NCBI GenBank assembly: GCA_016842065.1
Contig: JAEPDS010000017.1
Location: 10,108 to 74,107, forward strand
Reading direction: 5' to 3'
Length of the DNA: 64,000 bases
Source: Candidatus Thiodiazotropha sp. 'RUGA'
Lineage (GTDB): Bacteria; Pseudomonadota; Gammaproteobacteria; Chromatiales; Chromatiaceae
In this document: positions 1 to 8,368 of the stretch, in pieces
How positions within the stretch are numbered: position 1 is the first letter of the stretch
How the letters are laid out: each line of letters starts with the position of its first letter
Notes under the pieces: generated by a model
Seen by the model: only the letters and a program-made list of their open reading frames with translations
Database searches by the model: none
Told to the model about the DNA's origin: nothing
Translations under genes and position numbers: made by a program

Positions 1-54
1 ATCAGTAGAGCTGATAAACACGATCAATGGCAGTAAGATCAAAAAGCGCTTCAT
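1..54 (-). CDS. 5' end of an exported protein (partial)
   Basis: An open frame starts with ATG at 54 and runs off the left edge of the window. Its 18 visible residues, MKRFLILLPLIVFISSTD, have a lysine-arginine start followed by a hydrophobic stretch, which is what a signal peptide or membrane anchor looks like. No good Shine-Dalgarno sequence precedes it. The function cannot be told from this fragment. Confidence 0.4.
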   Translation of the reverse strand, partial: MKRFLILLPLIVFISSTD

Positions 55-448
55 AGGAAACTGCTTGGCAGTGAGTAAGACTCTGATTTGAATGCCCCCA
101 GTAACATTGTGCAATTAGAATGCCATGAAATTAATTCTCTTGTAATCAAACGCCTGAGTTGTAAACAACCAGAAAATCCTTAGGCTGTGTAAAGTATCCC
201 GACGTTTTCGATCTTGAATGGTTACCCAGTCTGATAGTGAAATGGCTCTGGAGAGGCCTCAAACCATTTGCTTCCGGTGATTGCGGGATAAGCAGAATTG
301 ATCGACTTCATCTGTTTACACCGCTCTCCCATCATAGGAGGTGGGCTTATAGGCTTGCTGCTGGAAAGATTGAAAGTTAATGGGGCAGCAGTGATCGATT
401 GATTCAGATAACCCGAGTTTGGCGTTATTGACGTCCCTATGCAGGAGC
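55..448. other. Intergenic region
   Basis: This stretch lies between the start of the cut-off leftward gene and the 3' end of the DUF523-DUF1722 gene. It should hold the promoter of the cut-off gene. I see no RNA gene, no strong hairpin and no repeat copy in it. Confidence 0.4.
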
Positions 449-1411
449 CTAAATCAAATTACGCAGACCAAGTTTCTCGGGATGGGGTTGCAGATAGATC
501 TGTCTCGACATGTAGTTGTCCGGGTGGAGTCGGAAGTAGTGTTTCAATAGTGTCATTGGCACCACTAAAGGGGTTTCCGTTCGTCGATAAGCCTCAATGC
601 AGGAGACAAGTTCACTCTTGTCGTCGGTGTCGATGCGTTTTTTTAAATACCCCATGATATGTTGCAACACATTGACATGACGGCTACGGGTAACCCGGCG
701 TTTGAGTGTCTGCATCAAGGTCTCAATGTAGGTGGCTGCGATCTGATCCAGGTCCGCTTCGGCGAGATTTGAGAGCAGTCGTCCCAGCCTCTGATAAGCG
801 GCTTGAGAGTGCGCCATCACCAGGTACTTGTGGTCGGTGTGGAAGTCGATCAGTTTTGCGGCAGAGAAGCCTTGCCGTCGAAGCAGCTGCCAGCGATGGT
901 AGACATAGATGCGGTTGATGAAGTTCTCCCGCAGTACTGGATCGTTGAGTCGCCCCTCTTCTTCCACTGGAAGTTGAGGAAGTTTTTCCATTAACAGCTG
1001 AGCAAAGATGCCGCTGCCTTTTCGCTGCGCATGGGTCCCCTGTTCTGAATATACCTTAACCCGAGACATGCCACAGCTCGGCGAGTCTTTTTTCAGTATA
1101 TAGCCGCTCAAATGGTCCAGTCGCTCGGTCTGCTGCAGGGTATATTGCTGCATCTGCCGGGTAAAATCCTGGCTTGGATCTGCTACCCCGACCAGGCGGG
1201 GGCTGTCTGGCTCACCGATCAGTCTGATCGTAGGGCGAGGCACGCCCAGGCCAATGCCGGTCTCTGGACAGAGTGGATGATACTCGACATATTCCTGAAG
1301 TATCTCGGCAATGAAACGATCCCGTTTGTGGCCTCCGTCATATCGCACCTGGTGTCCCAGCAGACAGGCACTAATTCCGATGGTCGGTTTCGTTGTATCG
1401 AATTGGTTCAT
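449..1411 (-). CDS. DUF523-DUF1722 fusion protein (TudS/YbgA-like)
   Basis: 320 residues in two domains. The N-terminal half (about 8-150) is DUF523, the family of the iron-sulfur thiouracil desulfidase TudS. Three conserved cysteines that would hold a 4Fe-4S cluster are visible: C16 in SACLLG, C48 in HPLCPE and C113 in SPSCG. The C-terminal half (about 185-310) is DUF1722, as in E. coli YbgA. The ATG at 1411 overlaps the photolyase stop by one base, so the two are translationally coupled; an in-frame GTG lies one codon upstream. E. coli also pairs ybgA with phr. A role in repair or salvage of thio-modified or damaged bases is inference. Confidence 0.85.
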   Translation of the reverse strand: MNQFDTTKPTIGISACLLGHQVRYDGGHKRDRFIAEILQEYVEYHPLCPETGIGLGVPRPTIRLIGEPDSPRLVGVADPSQDFTRQMQQYTLQQTERLDHLSGYILKKDSPSCGMSRVKVYSEQGTHAQRKGSGIFAQLLMEKLPQLPVEEEGRLNDPVLRENFINRIYVYHRWQLLRRQGFSAAKLIDFHTDHKYLVMAHSQAAYQRLGRLLSNLAEADLDQIAATYIETLMQTLKRRVTRSRHVNVLQHIMGYLKKRIDTDDKSELVSCIEAYRRTETPLVVPMTLLKHYFRLHPDNYMSRQIYLQPHPEKLGLRNLI

Positions 1412-2886
1412 CACTTGCTACCCGCGGTGTTGGATCGACGCTTGACACTCTCCCAACGTTTCAGCGCCTCTCTTCTTGAGCTTTGTAAGTCGACACTGGG
1501 TTTGGGATAGGTTTTGCCCAGCTGTACACCCGCTTTGAAAAGTTCGCTTGTTTTTACTATCCAAGGGGCATACAGGCTCTTGGTTGGCAATGTGGACAAT
1601 TCCGGCAGCCAATGCTTGATGTAGTTGCCGTTGGGATCGAACCGTTCTGCCTGTCTTACCGGGTTGAAAATACGGAAGTAGGGTGCCGCATCTGCACCGC
1701 AGCCGGCACTCCACTGCCAACCCAGGCTGTTATTTGCCAGGTCTGCATCAACCAGCGTATCCCAAAACCAGCGTGCCCCTTCCAACCAGTGGATGCCCAT
1801 GTTTTTAGTCAGCAGGGAGGCAACGATCATGCGCACCCGGTTGTGCATCCAGCTGGTTTGCCACAGTTCCCGCATACCCGCATCTACAATGGGTATGCCG
1901 GTCTCTCCCCGTTGCCATTTTTGCAGCAGGTTTTTGGCTTGCTTGTCTGACCGCCAAGGGTAGTCTGCAAACCGTGAGTCGAAGGGCAATCGGTCAGTGT
2001 CGGGGTTGTTTGCCAATAGATCGATGGCAAATTCACGCCAGGCCAATTGGCGAAGATATTGACTGGCTCCCTCATTGTCGGTGTATGCCGGTGTGCCACC
2101 AATTCGGGCCGACAAGCCGTTGGCTATCTGTACCGGGCTGATCTCGCCAAAATGAAGATGAGCAGATAGACGGGATGTATCGGAAAGGTCAGGCCTGTCT
2201 CTGCCGGTATGGTAATCATTGACCGTCTGTTGCATGAAGTCATGCAGCTTCTTAAAGGCGCCCGCTTCACCGGGCTGCCAGTGATTGTGAAACTCCCGGT
2301 ACCAGGGGTTGCTTGGCAGCAGTTTCAGGCTGTCTATCTCCAGCGAATCAATCTCGTTGGGCAGCGGAGGCAGGGCTTTTGGTGCTGGTTCCGTCGACCT
2401 TTGCAACATGCCCTGTTTTTGTAGCGCACGCCAGAAGGGGGTAAACACCCGGTAGCTGCCGCCATCGATTCGTCGGATCGAGTTACCACCCAACAGCTGA
2501 TAGGAGTGAAACTGATGACAGCTGACACCCGCTTTGGTCAGTTCACGGCAGACCCGGCTATCCCGTTGTATCGACGCAGGTTCGGGCAGACAGGTAAAAA
2601 ACAGATGTTGGCATTGATGTTTGATAGCCAGCTTGCGTAGCACCAGACGACTCGATCCTTTGGCGATGATCAAGCCGGACCCCAGCTTGCGTAGATCCCT
2701 GTCCAGGGCGATCAGGCTGTTGTGCAGCCACCAGTTGGATGCTGCACCGGGCTGCCAGGGCTGTTCCTCCTCAGGCGCATGGATGTAGACCGGTAGAAGA
2801 TGATTCGCGTCACGGATGGCAGCCAGCAGGGCCGGGTGGTCGGTCAATCTCAGATCCCTTCTTAACCAGAGGATCGACCGGGTCAT
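1411..2886 (-). CDS. phrB: Deoxyribodipyrimidine photolyase
   Basis: 491 residues, the usual length of a class I CPD photolyase. The N-terminal alpha/beta antenna domain begins ILWLRRDLRLTDHPAL. The C-terminal FAD-binding domain shows the family motifs TGIPIVDAGMREL, WMHNRVRM and NNSLGWQWSAGCGADAAPYF. The enzyme uses FADH- and light to split cyclobutane pyrimidine dimers in DNA. The ATG at 2886 lies two bases after the stop of the MerR-type regulator gene, and the stop overlaps the start of the DUF523-DUF1722 gene, so the three form one tight leftward operon, probably induced by light or stress through the regulator. Confidence 0.95.
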   Translation of the reverse strand: MTRSILWLRRDLRLTDHPALLAAIRDANHLLPVYIHAPEEEQPWQPGAASNWWLHNSLIALDRDLRKLGSGLIIAKGSSRLVLRKLAIKHQCQHLFFTCLPEPASIQRDSRVCRELTKAGVSCHQFHSYQLLGGNSIRRIDGGSYRVFTPFWRALQKQGMLQRSTEPAPKALPPLPNEIDSLEIDSLKLLPSNPWYREFHNHWQPGEAGAFKKLHDFMQQTVNDYHTGRDRPDLSDTSRLSAHLHFGEISPVQIANGLSARIGGTPAYTDNEGASQYLRQLAWREFAIDLLANNPDTDRLPFDSRFADYPWRSDKQAKNLLQKWQRGETGIPIVDAGMRELWQTSWMHNRVRMIVASLLTKNMGIHWLEGARWFWDTLVDADLANNSLGWQWSAGCGADAAPYFRIFNPVRQAERFDPNGNYIKHWLPELSTLPTKSLYAPWIVKTSELFKAGVQLGKTYPKPSVDLQSSRREALKRWESVKRRSNTAGSK

Positions 2887-2888
2887 GA

Positions 2889-3815
2889 TCAGTGGCCTAT
2901 TATCAATCTGTCATCGATCTGAACCACAGCCGCAGCCAAATCCACTGCCAGTGGTATTGCACCCGCTTGTAGTATCTCCGCTTGATGGGTCTGTGTAATT
3001 GAGCCGCCGACAAATACCGGCTGATTCACTTTTTGCACCAAAGCAGGCAGATGACTCTGCAACAGCGCGACCGGAGGTTCCAAGCTGCCGAACAGGACCA
3101 ACGCTTCACTGTGGGCGCGGTTGATTGTCATTGGCAGGTATTCCAAACTCAAATCCGGTCCCAACAGAACAGGCCTGTATCCCTGGGTCATCGCTTTCAG
3201 GCTGAACAGAAGCAGTTCAACTTCACTGTATTCGTTTGGCAGACAGGCCCCCAGCAGTCGTCTGCCACGGGCTTGTGCGGACTGGTGGTGGAAGCGGGCG
3301 CCGAGTTTGTTGCGCAGGTAGGTATGAAAGAAGCGGTTTTCCACTACTGCCAACGGCTGACTGCTTCGCCTCTGCTGCAGCTCGTGAAGCATGGGTTGCA
3401 GTAGCAGACGGGTCACCAGTTCGATTGGATAGAGGGAGAGCGCCTCATTGTAGCTGCCGTCGAGGGCGTTTTCATCGAACTCAGCGATCGCCTGAAGCAT
3501 TCTGCTGCGATAGGTTTTCCAGACATCACTCTCTTCAGCCGGGGGTGAATCCACGGCTTGCAGGGAGGCGCCATCGTCGGAGAGCCGGTTCTTGACCTGG
3601 CCGATCGAGATACCCTGATCGATAAAGTCCATGATCTGCCGGATCAGATGGATGTGTTCATCGGTATAGAGTCGATGTCCCTTTGGGGTTCTCTCCGGTT
3701 TAATCAGACCATAGCGTCTCTCCCAGGCGCGCAGCGTTACGGGATTGATGCCGGTCAGTTCGGAGACCTTTCGAATTGGGTAAAAACCGTTTTTGTAAGA
3801 GGGTTGTTCTTTCAT
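2889..3815 (-). CDS. MerR-family regulator, LitR/CarH-like, lacking cobalamin histidines
   Basis: 308 residues from the ATG at 3815. A longer frame to 3905 exists, but the chosen start has an AGG five bases upstream, and a candidate operator (3839-3855) lies in the would-be extension. The N-terminus is a MerR winged helix (YPIRKVSELTGINPVTLRAWERRYGL). The C-terminal 200 residues follow the helical bundle plus Rossmann layout of the cobalamin photoreceptors LitR and CarH. Where those have GExHExG with the lower axial histidine, this protein has NEYSEVE, and their EH upstream is EN-R. It therefore resembles E. coli MlrA and BluR, which do not bind B12. It directly precedes phrB, its likely target. 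Confidence 0.8.
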   Translation of the reverse strand: MKEQPSYKNGFYPIRKVSELTGINPVTLRAWERRYGLIKPERTPKGHRLYTDEHIHLIRQIMDFIDQGISIGQVKNRLSDDGASLQAVDSPPAEESDVWKTYRSRMLQAIAEFDENALDGSYNEALSLYPIELVTRLLLQPMLHELQQRRSSQPLAVVENRFFHTYLRNKLGARFHHQSAQARGRRLLGACLPNEYSEVELLLFSLKAMTQGYRPVLLGPDLSLEYLPMTINRAHSEALVLFGSLEPPVALLQSHLPALVQKVNQPVFVGGSITQTHQAEILQAGAIPLAVDLAAAVVQIDDRLIIGH

Positions 3816-3838
3816 GAACCTGTTCGAAATGTTAAAAC

Positions 3839-3855
3839 TTATACATAGTGTACAA
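3839..3855. promoter_or_regulatory. Candidate operator of the MerR-type regulator
   Basis: The dyad TTATACA-TAG-TGTACAA lies 24 bases upstream of the regulator's ATG. Its arms match except for one base, in a TTnTACA/TGTAnAA pattern. MerR proteins bind such short dyads, and TGTACA-type sites are reported for LitR/CarH relatives. Autoregulation of the regulator-photolyase operon is the inference. Confidence 0.5.
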
Positions 3856-3913
3856 TAATTTTTAGAAATTTGTACTTTAAGAATTACCCTGGGATTGAGT
3901 GGCATTTATTGCC

Positions 3914-3948
3914 CGGCAGGGTGCATTGGATTCGTCTTGACAGGCTTC
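3914..3948. repeat. Decayed solo end of the MITE family
   Basis: This resembles the right end of the elements at 34053-34311 and 55696-55982. It has GCAGGG, then ATTGGATTCGT, then TTGACAGGC, against the intact GCAGGG, ATTGGATTAGT, GTTAACAGGCCC. No matching left end was found nearby. Confidence 0.5.
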
Positions 3949-3982
3949 CGGCAATTCTCCTGAGACTGGCTGAGAAATACTT

Positions 3983-3988
3983 TATAAT
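3983..3988 (+). promoter_or_regulatory. Possible -10 box for the globin gene
   Basis: A perfect TATAAT lies about 145 bases before the globin start codon. The -35 position holds only CTGAGA, so this is a weak call. Confidence 0.3.
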
Positions 3989-4133
3989 CAGTGTGTTATG
4001 GAGATGTAAGAGGAAAGCGCTTGAATCGATTGATGATTCTGCTTGAGGCAGGGTATCAATTCTGTTCTATTTGCCAACTCAATCGTTCAGATTGATATCC
4101 ACTGTTTGGCTTAATTATCGGGTATCGGAGATC

Positions 4134-4523
4134 ATGCAACCAGCAGCAACACATTATGAAAGAGTGGGCGGTGAAAAATCGGTACGTGAACTGGTCGATC
4201 GCTTCTATGACCTGATGGATGAGCAGGACGATCTCACCGAATTACGTCAGTTGCATGCCAAGAGCCTCAAGGTCTCTCGGGAGAAGTTATTCATGTTTCT
4301 CTCTGGCTGGTTGGGCGGCCCATCGCTGTATACTGACAAATATGGTCATCCAAGACTCAGAGCGCGCCATCTTCCCTTCAGTATCGGCATCGAAGAGCGG
4401 GACCAATGGATGCAATGTATGAAAACCGCCATGCAGCAGATGTCGATGGATGAGTCACTGCAGCAGGAGTTGCTCCAGGCTTTTTTCAAAACCGCGGATT
4501 TTATGCGGAACCGGGAAGATTGA
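4134..4523 (+). CDS. Group II truncated hemoglobin
   Basis: 129 residues from the ATG at 4134, which has CGGAG just upstream; a longer frame from 4071 lacks support. The truncated 2-on-2 globin fold is recognised by HYERVGGEKSVRELVDRFYD at the N-terminus, the GWLGGPSLY segment and the RARHLPF motif, whose histidine is the proximal heme ligand. WMQCMKTAM matches the group II helix with the conserved tryptophan. Such globins bind oxygen or nitric oxide in the cytoplasm and are linked to oxidative and nitrosative stress. It stands alone, divergent from the regulator-photolyase operon. Confidence 0.9.
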   Translation: MQPAATHYERVGGEKSVRELVDRFYDLMDEQDDLTELRQLHAKSLKVSREKLFMFLSGWLGGPSLYTDKYGHPRLRARHLPFSIGIEERDQWMQCMKTAMQQMSMDESLQQELLQAFFKTADFMRNRED

Positions 4524-4643
4524 GTGACTGATCAGACCATGGAGATGCCGATCCTCAACCATAGCATTGGAAACTGATGGGCTGTCTCAACGAGCAAGAC
4601 TGCAGCAGAACAACGCCACTCAGCATCGCTTCTGAAAACATTC

Positions 4644-5066
4644 TCAATCGATCAATACCCCTTTTTGGGCGTACCAGGCTTTGTCAATACGCCAGCTGAC
4701 CCGCTCGATATCCTCTCTGCTGAGGACCAGTTTGCGCACTCTTCCCTGGATTTCACCCAGCTGTTTTTGTGCCGCTATCACGTCGGGATCCTGTTCGCTT
4801 TTCCGGCTCAAACGGGGAAAGATCATGCTGAGAAATTTCACTGCCGGCACAGCACTGGTTCTGGGTGTTGAGATAATCGCCGTTGCCCGTTTGATCTCCA
4901 ATGCTCTGAAGGTATAAGGATAGGCTGCAATTTGCTTATCCTGCTTGAGCATCTCATCGATCTCTGCCAGTCTGAAGTCAAGGGTTAACAGCCAGGTCAA
5001 CAGGCACAAACCGACCAGACTGCCCAAGATGCCGGCATAGATTTTGGTGCCGCGATCAAGACTCAT
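4644..5066 (-). CDS. Small membrane-anchored protein of unknown function
   Basis: 140 residues from the ATG at 5066, which has GGGAG seven bases upstream; the longer frame to 5093 has no such site. After a short N-terminal tail there is one hydrophobic segment (about residues 9-29, AGILGSLVGLCLLTWLLTL), then a charged, mostly helical region with many Glu, Lys and Arg. It looks like a bitopic inner-membrane protein with its bulk in the periplasm. I do not recognise a family. It is followed 90 bases upstream by the sulfurtransferase gene in the same direction, so co-transcription is possible. Confidence 0.65.
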   Translation of the reverse strand: MSLDRGTKIYAGILGSLVGLCLLTWLLTLDFRLAEIDEMLKQDKQIAAYPYTFRALEIKRATAIISTPRTSAVPAVKFLSMIFPRLSRKSEQDPDVIAAQKQLGEIQGRVRKLVLSREDIERVSWRIDKAWYAQKGVLID

Positions 5067-5184
5067 GGTGTTGCTCCCGAAAATCGACAGCATATTGAAT
5101 CCTGCGCGTCAGGCTCAATGACAATCCTCAGGCAGGATGCTGTGCCTCTCCGGGAGTCGTGCGGCGCCTGCTAACCGCTACCTA

Positions 5185-6096
5185 CTACAGAGCGTACTCA
5201 CCGCCGTAGGGTTCTTCACCTTCAACAACAGGCAGGGTCAAGCGATTCCCCCAGTGAGACCAGCCGCCGTTGTAGAGTCGCACATCGCTATAGCCGAGGT
5301 GTTTGAGTTGCAGATAGGAGAGGCTCATGCGAAAGCCGTCGTGACAGTAGACATAAATAGTCTTGTCTTTGGCGATCTCTTTATAGAGTGAGGCAATGGT
5401 TTCATCGTCCTGCCACTTTTGGGCGCTTGTGCCTTCCAGACTCACAATGTTGATCGCCCCGGGAATGTGGCCGGCGGATATCGAGTGCTTGACCACCTTT
5501 CCGGTATACATCTCCTTTGGCCTGGCATCAAGCAGCACAAAATTCGGATCGCGGCTCGATACAATCTTGTCATAGACATCGGTCCATTCGACATACAAAT
5601 CAGGATTGGCTTGTTGTAGTGTGACGTTGCCGGGTTGTGGCTGAGGTGTCGGATCTGTTGTCATCTCTTCGAAGGCACTCCAATCCACAGTACCGCCATT
5701 GAGAATCTTTACCTGTTCAGTATTGAAACCGTAGAGTTCGAGCAGGTAGAAGAGACGCGTTGTCAGAGCGGTGTTTGAGTCGTCGTAGAGGAGTAGGGTG
5801 GAGTCATCATTGACGCCCCACTGGCGTAAGGTGGACTGGAACCGGTCTTTGGATGGAAAACGCATCAATGGGTAGGCCTGATTGTCGCCGAGATCCTTGA
5901 ATCGTTGTACCTGAATGGCACCAGGAATATGCCCCACGGTATGGTAGCGGTGTGGATGATAGCGGACTTCGAGAATGACCAGATTGTCATCCTCGATATG
6001 CTCGGATAGCCAGTCCGAGTCCACCAGAAATTCAGCTTCGGCCAGAACGCTGGATGTGATCAGAAGTAACAGAGAGAAGAGTAAAGATCGTTTCAT
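5185..6096 (-). CDS. Exported tandem-rhodanese sulfurtransferase
   Basis: 303 residues from the ATG at 6096; the TTG-started longer frame is less likely. A signal peptide (MKRSLLFSLLLLITSSVLAEA) sends it to the periplasm. Two rhodanese domains follow, about 24-145 and 165-290. The first has Asp where the active-site Cys belongs (LLYDDSNTALTTR), as is normal for the inactive repeat. The second has the catalytic loop Y-C251-H-D-G-F-R. Thiosulfate or a persulfide carrier is the expected sulfur donor and cyanide or a thiol the acceptor; the real substrate is unknown. The CRxGx loop variant CHDGFR resembles periplasmic SseA-like enzymes. Confidence 0.88.
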   Translation of the reverse strand: MKRSLLFSLLLLITSSVLAEAEFLVDSDWLSEHIEDDNLVILEVRYHPHRYHTVGHIPGAIQVQRFKDLGDNQAYPLMRFPSKDRFQSTLRQWGVNDDSTLLLYDDSNTALTTRLFYLLELYGFNTEQVKILNGGTVDWSAFEEMTTDPTPQPQPGNVTLQQANPDLYVEWTDVYDKIVSSRDPNFVLLDARPKEMYTGKVVKHSISAGHIPGAINIVSLEGTSAQKWQDDETIASLYKEIAKDKTIYVYCHDGFRMSLSYLQLKHLGYSDVRLYNGGWSHWGNRLTLPVVEGEEPYGGEYAL

Positions 6097-6324
6097 TGCA
6101 TCACTCAAAGATATTGATTTTATGTCGGTTTCTTCAACCTGGGTTTTTATGATTGTTGATCACAAATACTTTAGCTGAATCACCGGTTTATTCAATCACT
6201 TTGAGTAATTCCGGGATCGCTTGGCAGAGATAAGCGCGTGTTTGTTTGCAGCCGGGATTTCGGTCCAGCCTGGAAAACAGGTTTTCAGCCACGCTTTGAC
6301 TGGATGAGAAGCGGACAGCGGGAT

Positions 6325-6349
6325 GATGGGCCCGTTCTCCGGGCCCATC
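6325..6349 (-). terminator. Hairpin after the SPOR-protein gene
   Basis: A perfect 10-bp stem, GATGGGCCCG with CGGGCCCATC, around a 5-base loop lies 13 bases past the stop of the leftward SPOR gene. There is no U-tract on either strand, so it may be a terminator that needs help or an RNA-stabilising hairpin. Confidence 0.45.
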
Positions 6350-6361
6350 GGTCGTTACAGG

Positions 6362-7903
6362 CTAGTTGATTAGATAAGACTGTACCTGTTTCATGGTATG
6401 CAGAGAGGGTTTTTTCCGCTCAATGTATCGCGGTAATCCGTTCAGTCTGGTTTCGGCCTCCTGACGGCTGGCGTAGTTACCATAAACCAGGGCAAACTGC
6501 TTGGATTGGTTTACGCTAACAGGAAGGTAGGCAAGCTCATCCTGCAGCTGTTTGCTGTAGCGTTCCGCCAGTTTGTAGAGTTGTTGTTTGTCAGTCACAG
6601 TCGCTATATGGATGGTGTAGTTTTCAGCTGGCTGCTGTGCGATCCATTGTCCGCTGTGGATGACACCGTCTTTACCGACGGATCTGTTTGGCCGGATGTT
6701 GTTGACTCGGCCATCGAGTGTATCGACCTGATCGCCAATATGGTGGATCTGTTGGTTGAGTGTTTCAATCTCCTGCTGCATGATTTTATCATTCTGCAGG
6801 GATTTATCGCCAAGCTGGAGCAACAGGTTCTCATTCACAGCCAACTGCTGGCTATTCTCAGTAACACCGCTCTGCAGTTGCAGGTTGTGCAGCTGTTCGG
6901 CTGTCCAGTTTGACTGGTTGTAGAGGTAGAAGCCCAACAGAGCGACCAATAACAAGCCAATGGCACTGCCAAGAAAACGGAAATGCTTTTTCTCGACCAT
7001 GATCAGGCTATAGAGAGCCCTGGCGGTCTGTCCCGTACGATCCTGCAGATTGGATATTTGCTCAGTGTGCTCTGCGGTCTGATTTCTGAGTTCTTCGATG
7101 GCAGTGGCAAGTTCGGAGGTACGGTTGTTCAAAATTGTCGTGGAGCGGGTGAGCTCACGACTCTTATTTGTCAGTTCTTGCGCCGTGGTATCAAGTTGCG
7201 CAATACGTTTCTCCAAGGCCTGATCCACTTCCTGCATCTTTAACAGGCGGGCCTGACTGGCCTTGATCTCCTCTTCAGCCTTAACCAGGTCCTGGCTGAT
7301 TACCTCGGTTTTATTATCGAGTGCATCATCCCGTTGCTGAGTGTCCGTTGCCAGGGTATTGATTTCGTTAAGCAGCTCTCCTTCGAGTTCATGCAACAAT
7401 TTGGCATTGTCCTTAATACTCTTGTTAAGTGCTTTGGTGGTGGATTTGGACTTTTTCGAGAGCTCATCTGTCCGTTCGATCAGAGTCAACAGACCTTCAT
7501 TCAATGTCCCCATTTCCGATTCGGTTTTGTCACTGACTTGTGTCAGTTGCTTGGTAACCGATCTGATCTCTCTACTGATCTGGGTCGACTTGCCGGAGAG
7601 TGATTTGTAGGCATCATCCAGTTCGCCGAGTTGTTGATAAGCTTCCGACACTTTGCTTGTCAGATCACTGCCTTTTTCACTCAGATCAAGAAGTTTTGAC
7701 TTGACGCCTTTATTGGCGCTGCTCAATTCACTTCTCAGATCATCAAGGTCGGCATCGATCCTGCCGATTTTGTTGTTGAGTTCATTGGGCAGTGACGCGG
7801 TAGTGCTGCCGGATTCCAGCGGTATGAGTTTTTTCTGGGAAGTGTTGTCCGGTGAATCTTCAGCCACGTTAGATGGTTCAATAGCGTGTTTAGAATTGGA
7901 CAT
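6362..7903 (-). CDS. Coiled-coil membrane protein with C-terminal SPOR domain
   Basis: 513 residues. The N-terminal cytoplasmic half (about 40-305) is a long predicted coiled coil with heptads rich in Leu, Ser, Glu and Lys. One membrane segment follows (about 318-335, FLGSAIGLLLVALLGFYLY). A second short coiled coil and a C-terminal SPOR-like domain (about 430-505, YTIHIATVTDKQQL to LNGLPRYIERK) lie in the periplasm. SPOR domains bind denuded glycan strands at the division septum. The layout recalls DamX-type division proteins, but no specific family is assigned. It is monocistronic and ends at a hairpin. Confidence 0.75.
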   Translation of the reverse strand: MSNSKHAIEPSNVAEDSPDNTSQKKLIPLESGSTTASLPNELNNKIGRIDADLDDLRSELSSANKGVKSKLLDLSEKGSDLTSKVSEAYQQLGELDDAYKSLSGKSTQISREIRSVTKQLTQVSDKTESEMGTLNEGLLTLIERTDELSKKSKSTTKALNKSIKDNAKLLHELEGELLNEINTLATDTQQRDDALDNKTEVISQDLVKAEEEIKASQARLLKMQEVDQALEKRIAQLDTTAQELTNKSRELTRSTTILNNRTSELATAIEELRNQTAEHTEQISNLQDRTGQTARALYSLIMVEKKHFRFLGSAIGLLLVALLGFYLYNQSNWTAEQLHNLQLQSGVTENSQQLAVNENLLLQLGDKSLQNDKIMQQEIETLNQQIHHIGDQVDTLDGRVNNIRPNRSVGKDGVIHSGQWIAQQPAENYTIHIATVTDKQQLYKLAERYSKQLQDELAYLPVSVNQSKQFALVYGNYASRQEAETRLNGLPRYIERKKPSLHTMKQVQSYLIN

Positions 7904-8122
7904 GTTGTAGCCCTCGAATTGCGATGCGCGTGGGGCGTACTAGCGCATTATTTTTAAGAATAAGAATCCCCTAGATCGAGTAAATTAGCAAATAGTAATA
8001 TACAAATATAATTAGTTTTGTTTATGGTTTTTCAGATGATCATAAAAAAGCGTATAACTTGTTGTTATTAAGTGGAAAAGTATTATGCAGTTTTGAAGGG
8101 GGCGAAACAGATTATCGGTGCA

Positions 8123-8323
8123 TTATCCCCGATTTGTTCCTGATTCCCGAGAATGGGGCGCAAGGTCATGGGTTTGATTTTGTTTAAAGCCCGGATACTG
8201 GTCGACACGCCAGCGCTGTTCCTGGTGATCTTCCGGGTCGACAAACCTGAGTTTTGACCAAGAGGCAATCCCAACAATGAACAACAGTATCAATATGATC
8301 GAGACAGATTTCGGGGTAAACAT
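8123..8323 (-). CDS. Possible small membrane protein
   Basis: 66 residues from the ATG at 8323: a short N-terminus, one hydrophobic helix (SVSIILILLFIVGIASW) and a hydrophilic tail rich in Gln, Arg and His. The ribosome-binding site is poor and no family is recognised. The helix-tail pattern and position, divergent from the YdbH-like gene, make it plausible, but it could be chance. Confidence 0.35.
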   Translation of the reverse strand: MFTPKSVSIILILLFIVGIASWSKLRFVDPEDHQEQRWRVDQYPGFKQNQTHDLAPHSRESGTNRG

Positions 8324-8368
8324 ATGGCGTAGTATAAAGGAACCTCTGATAAATAGTGGATACAACCT

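Noticed and set aside
3816-4133. Cobalamin riboswitch before the MerR/photolyase operon
   Set aside because: No B12-box-like sequence or suitable long structured leader was seen.
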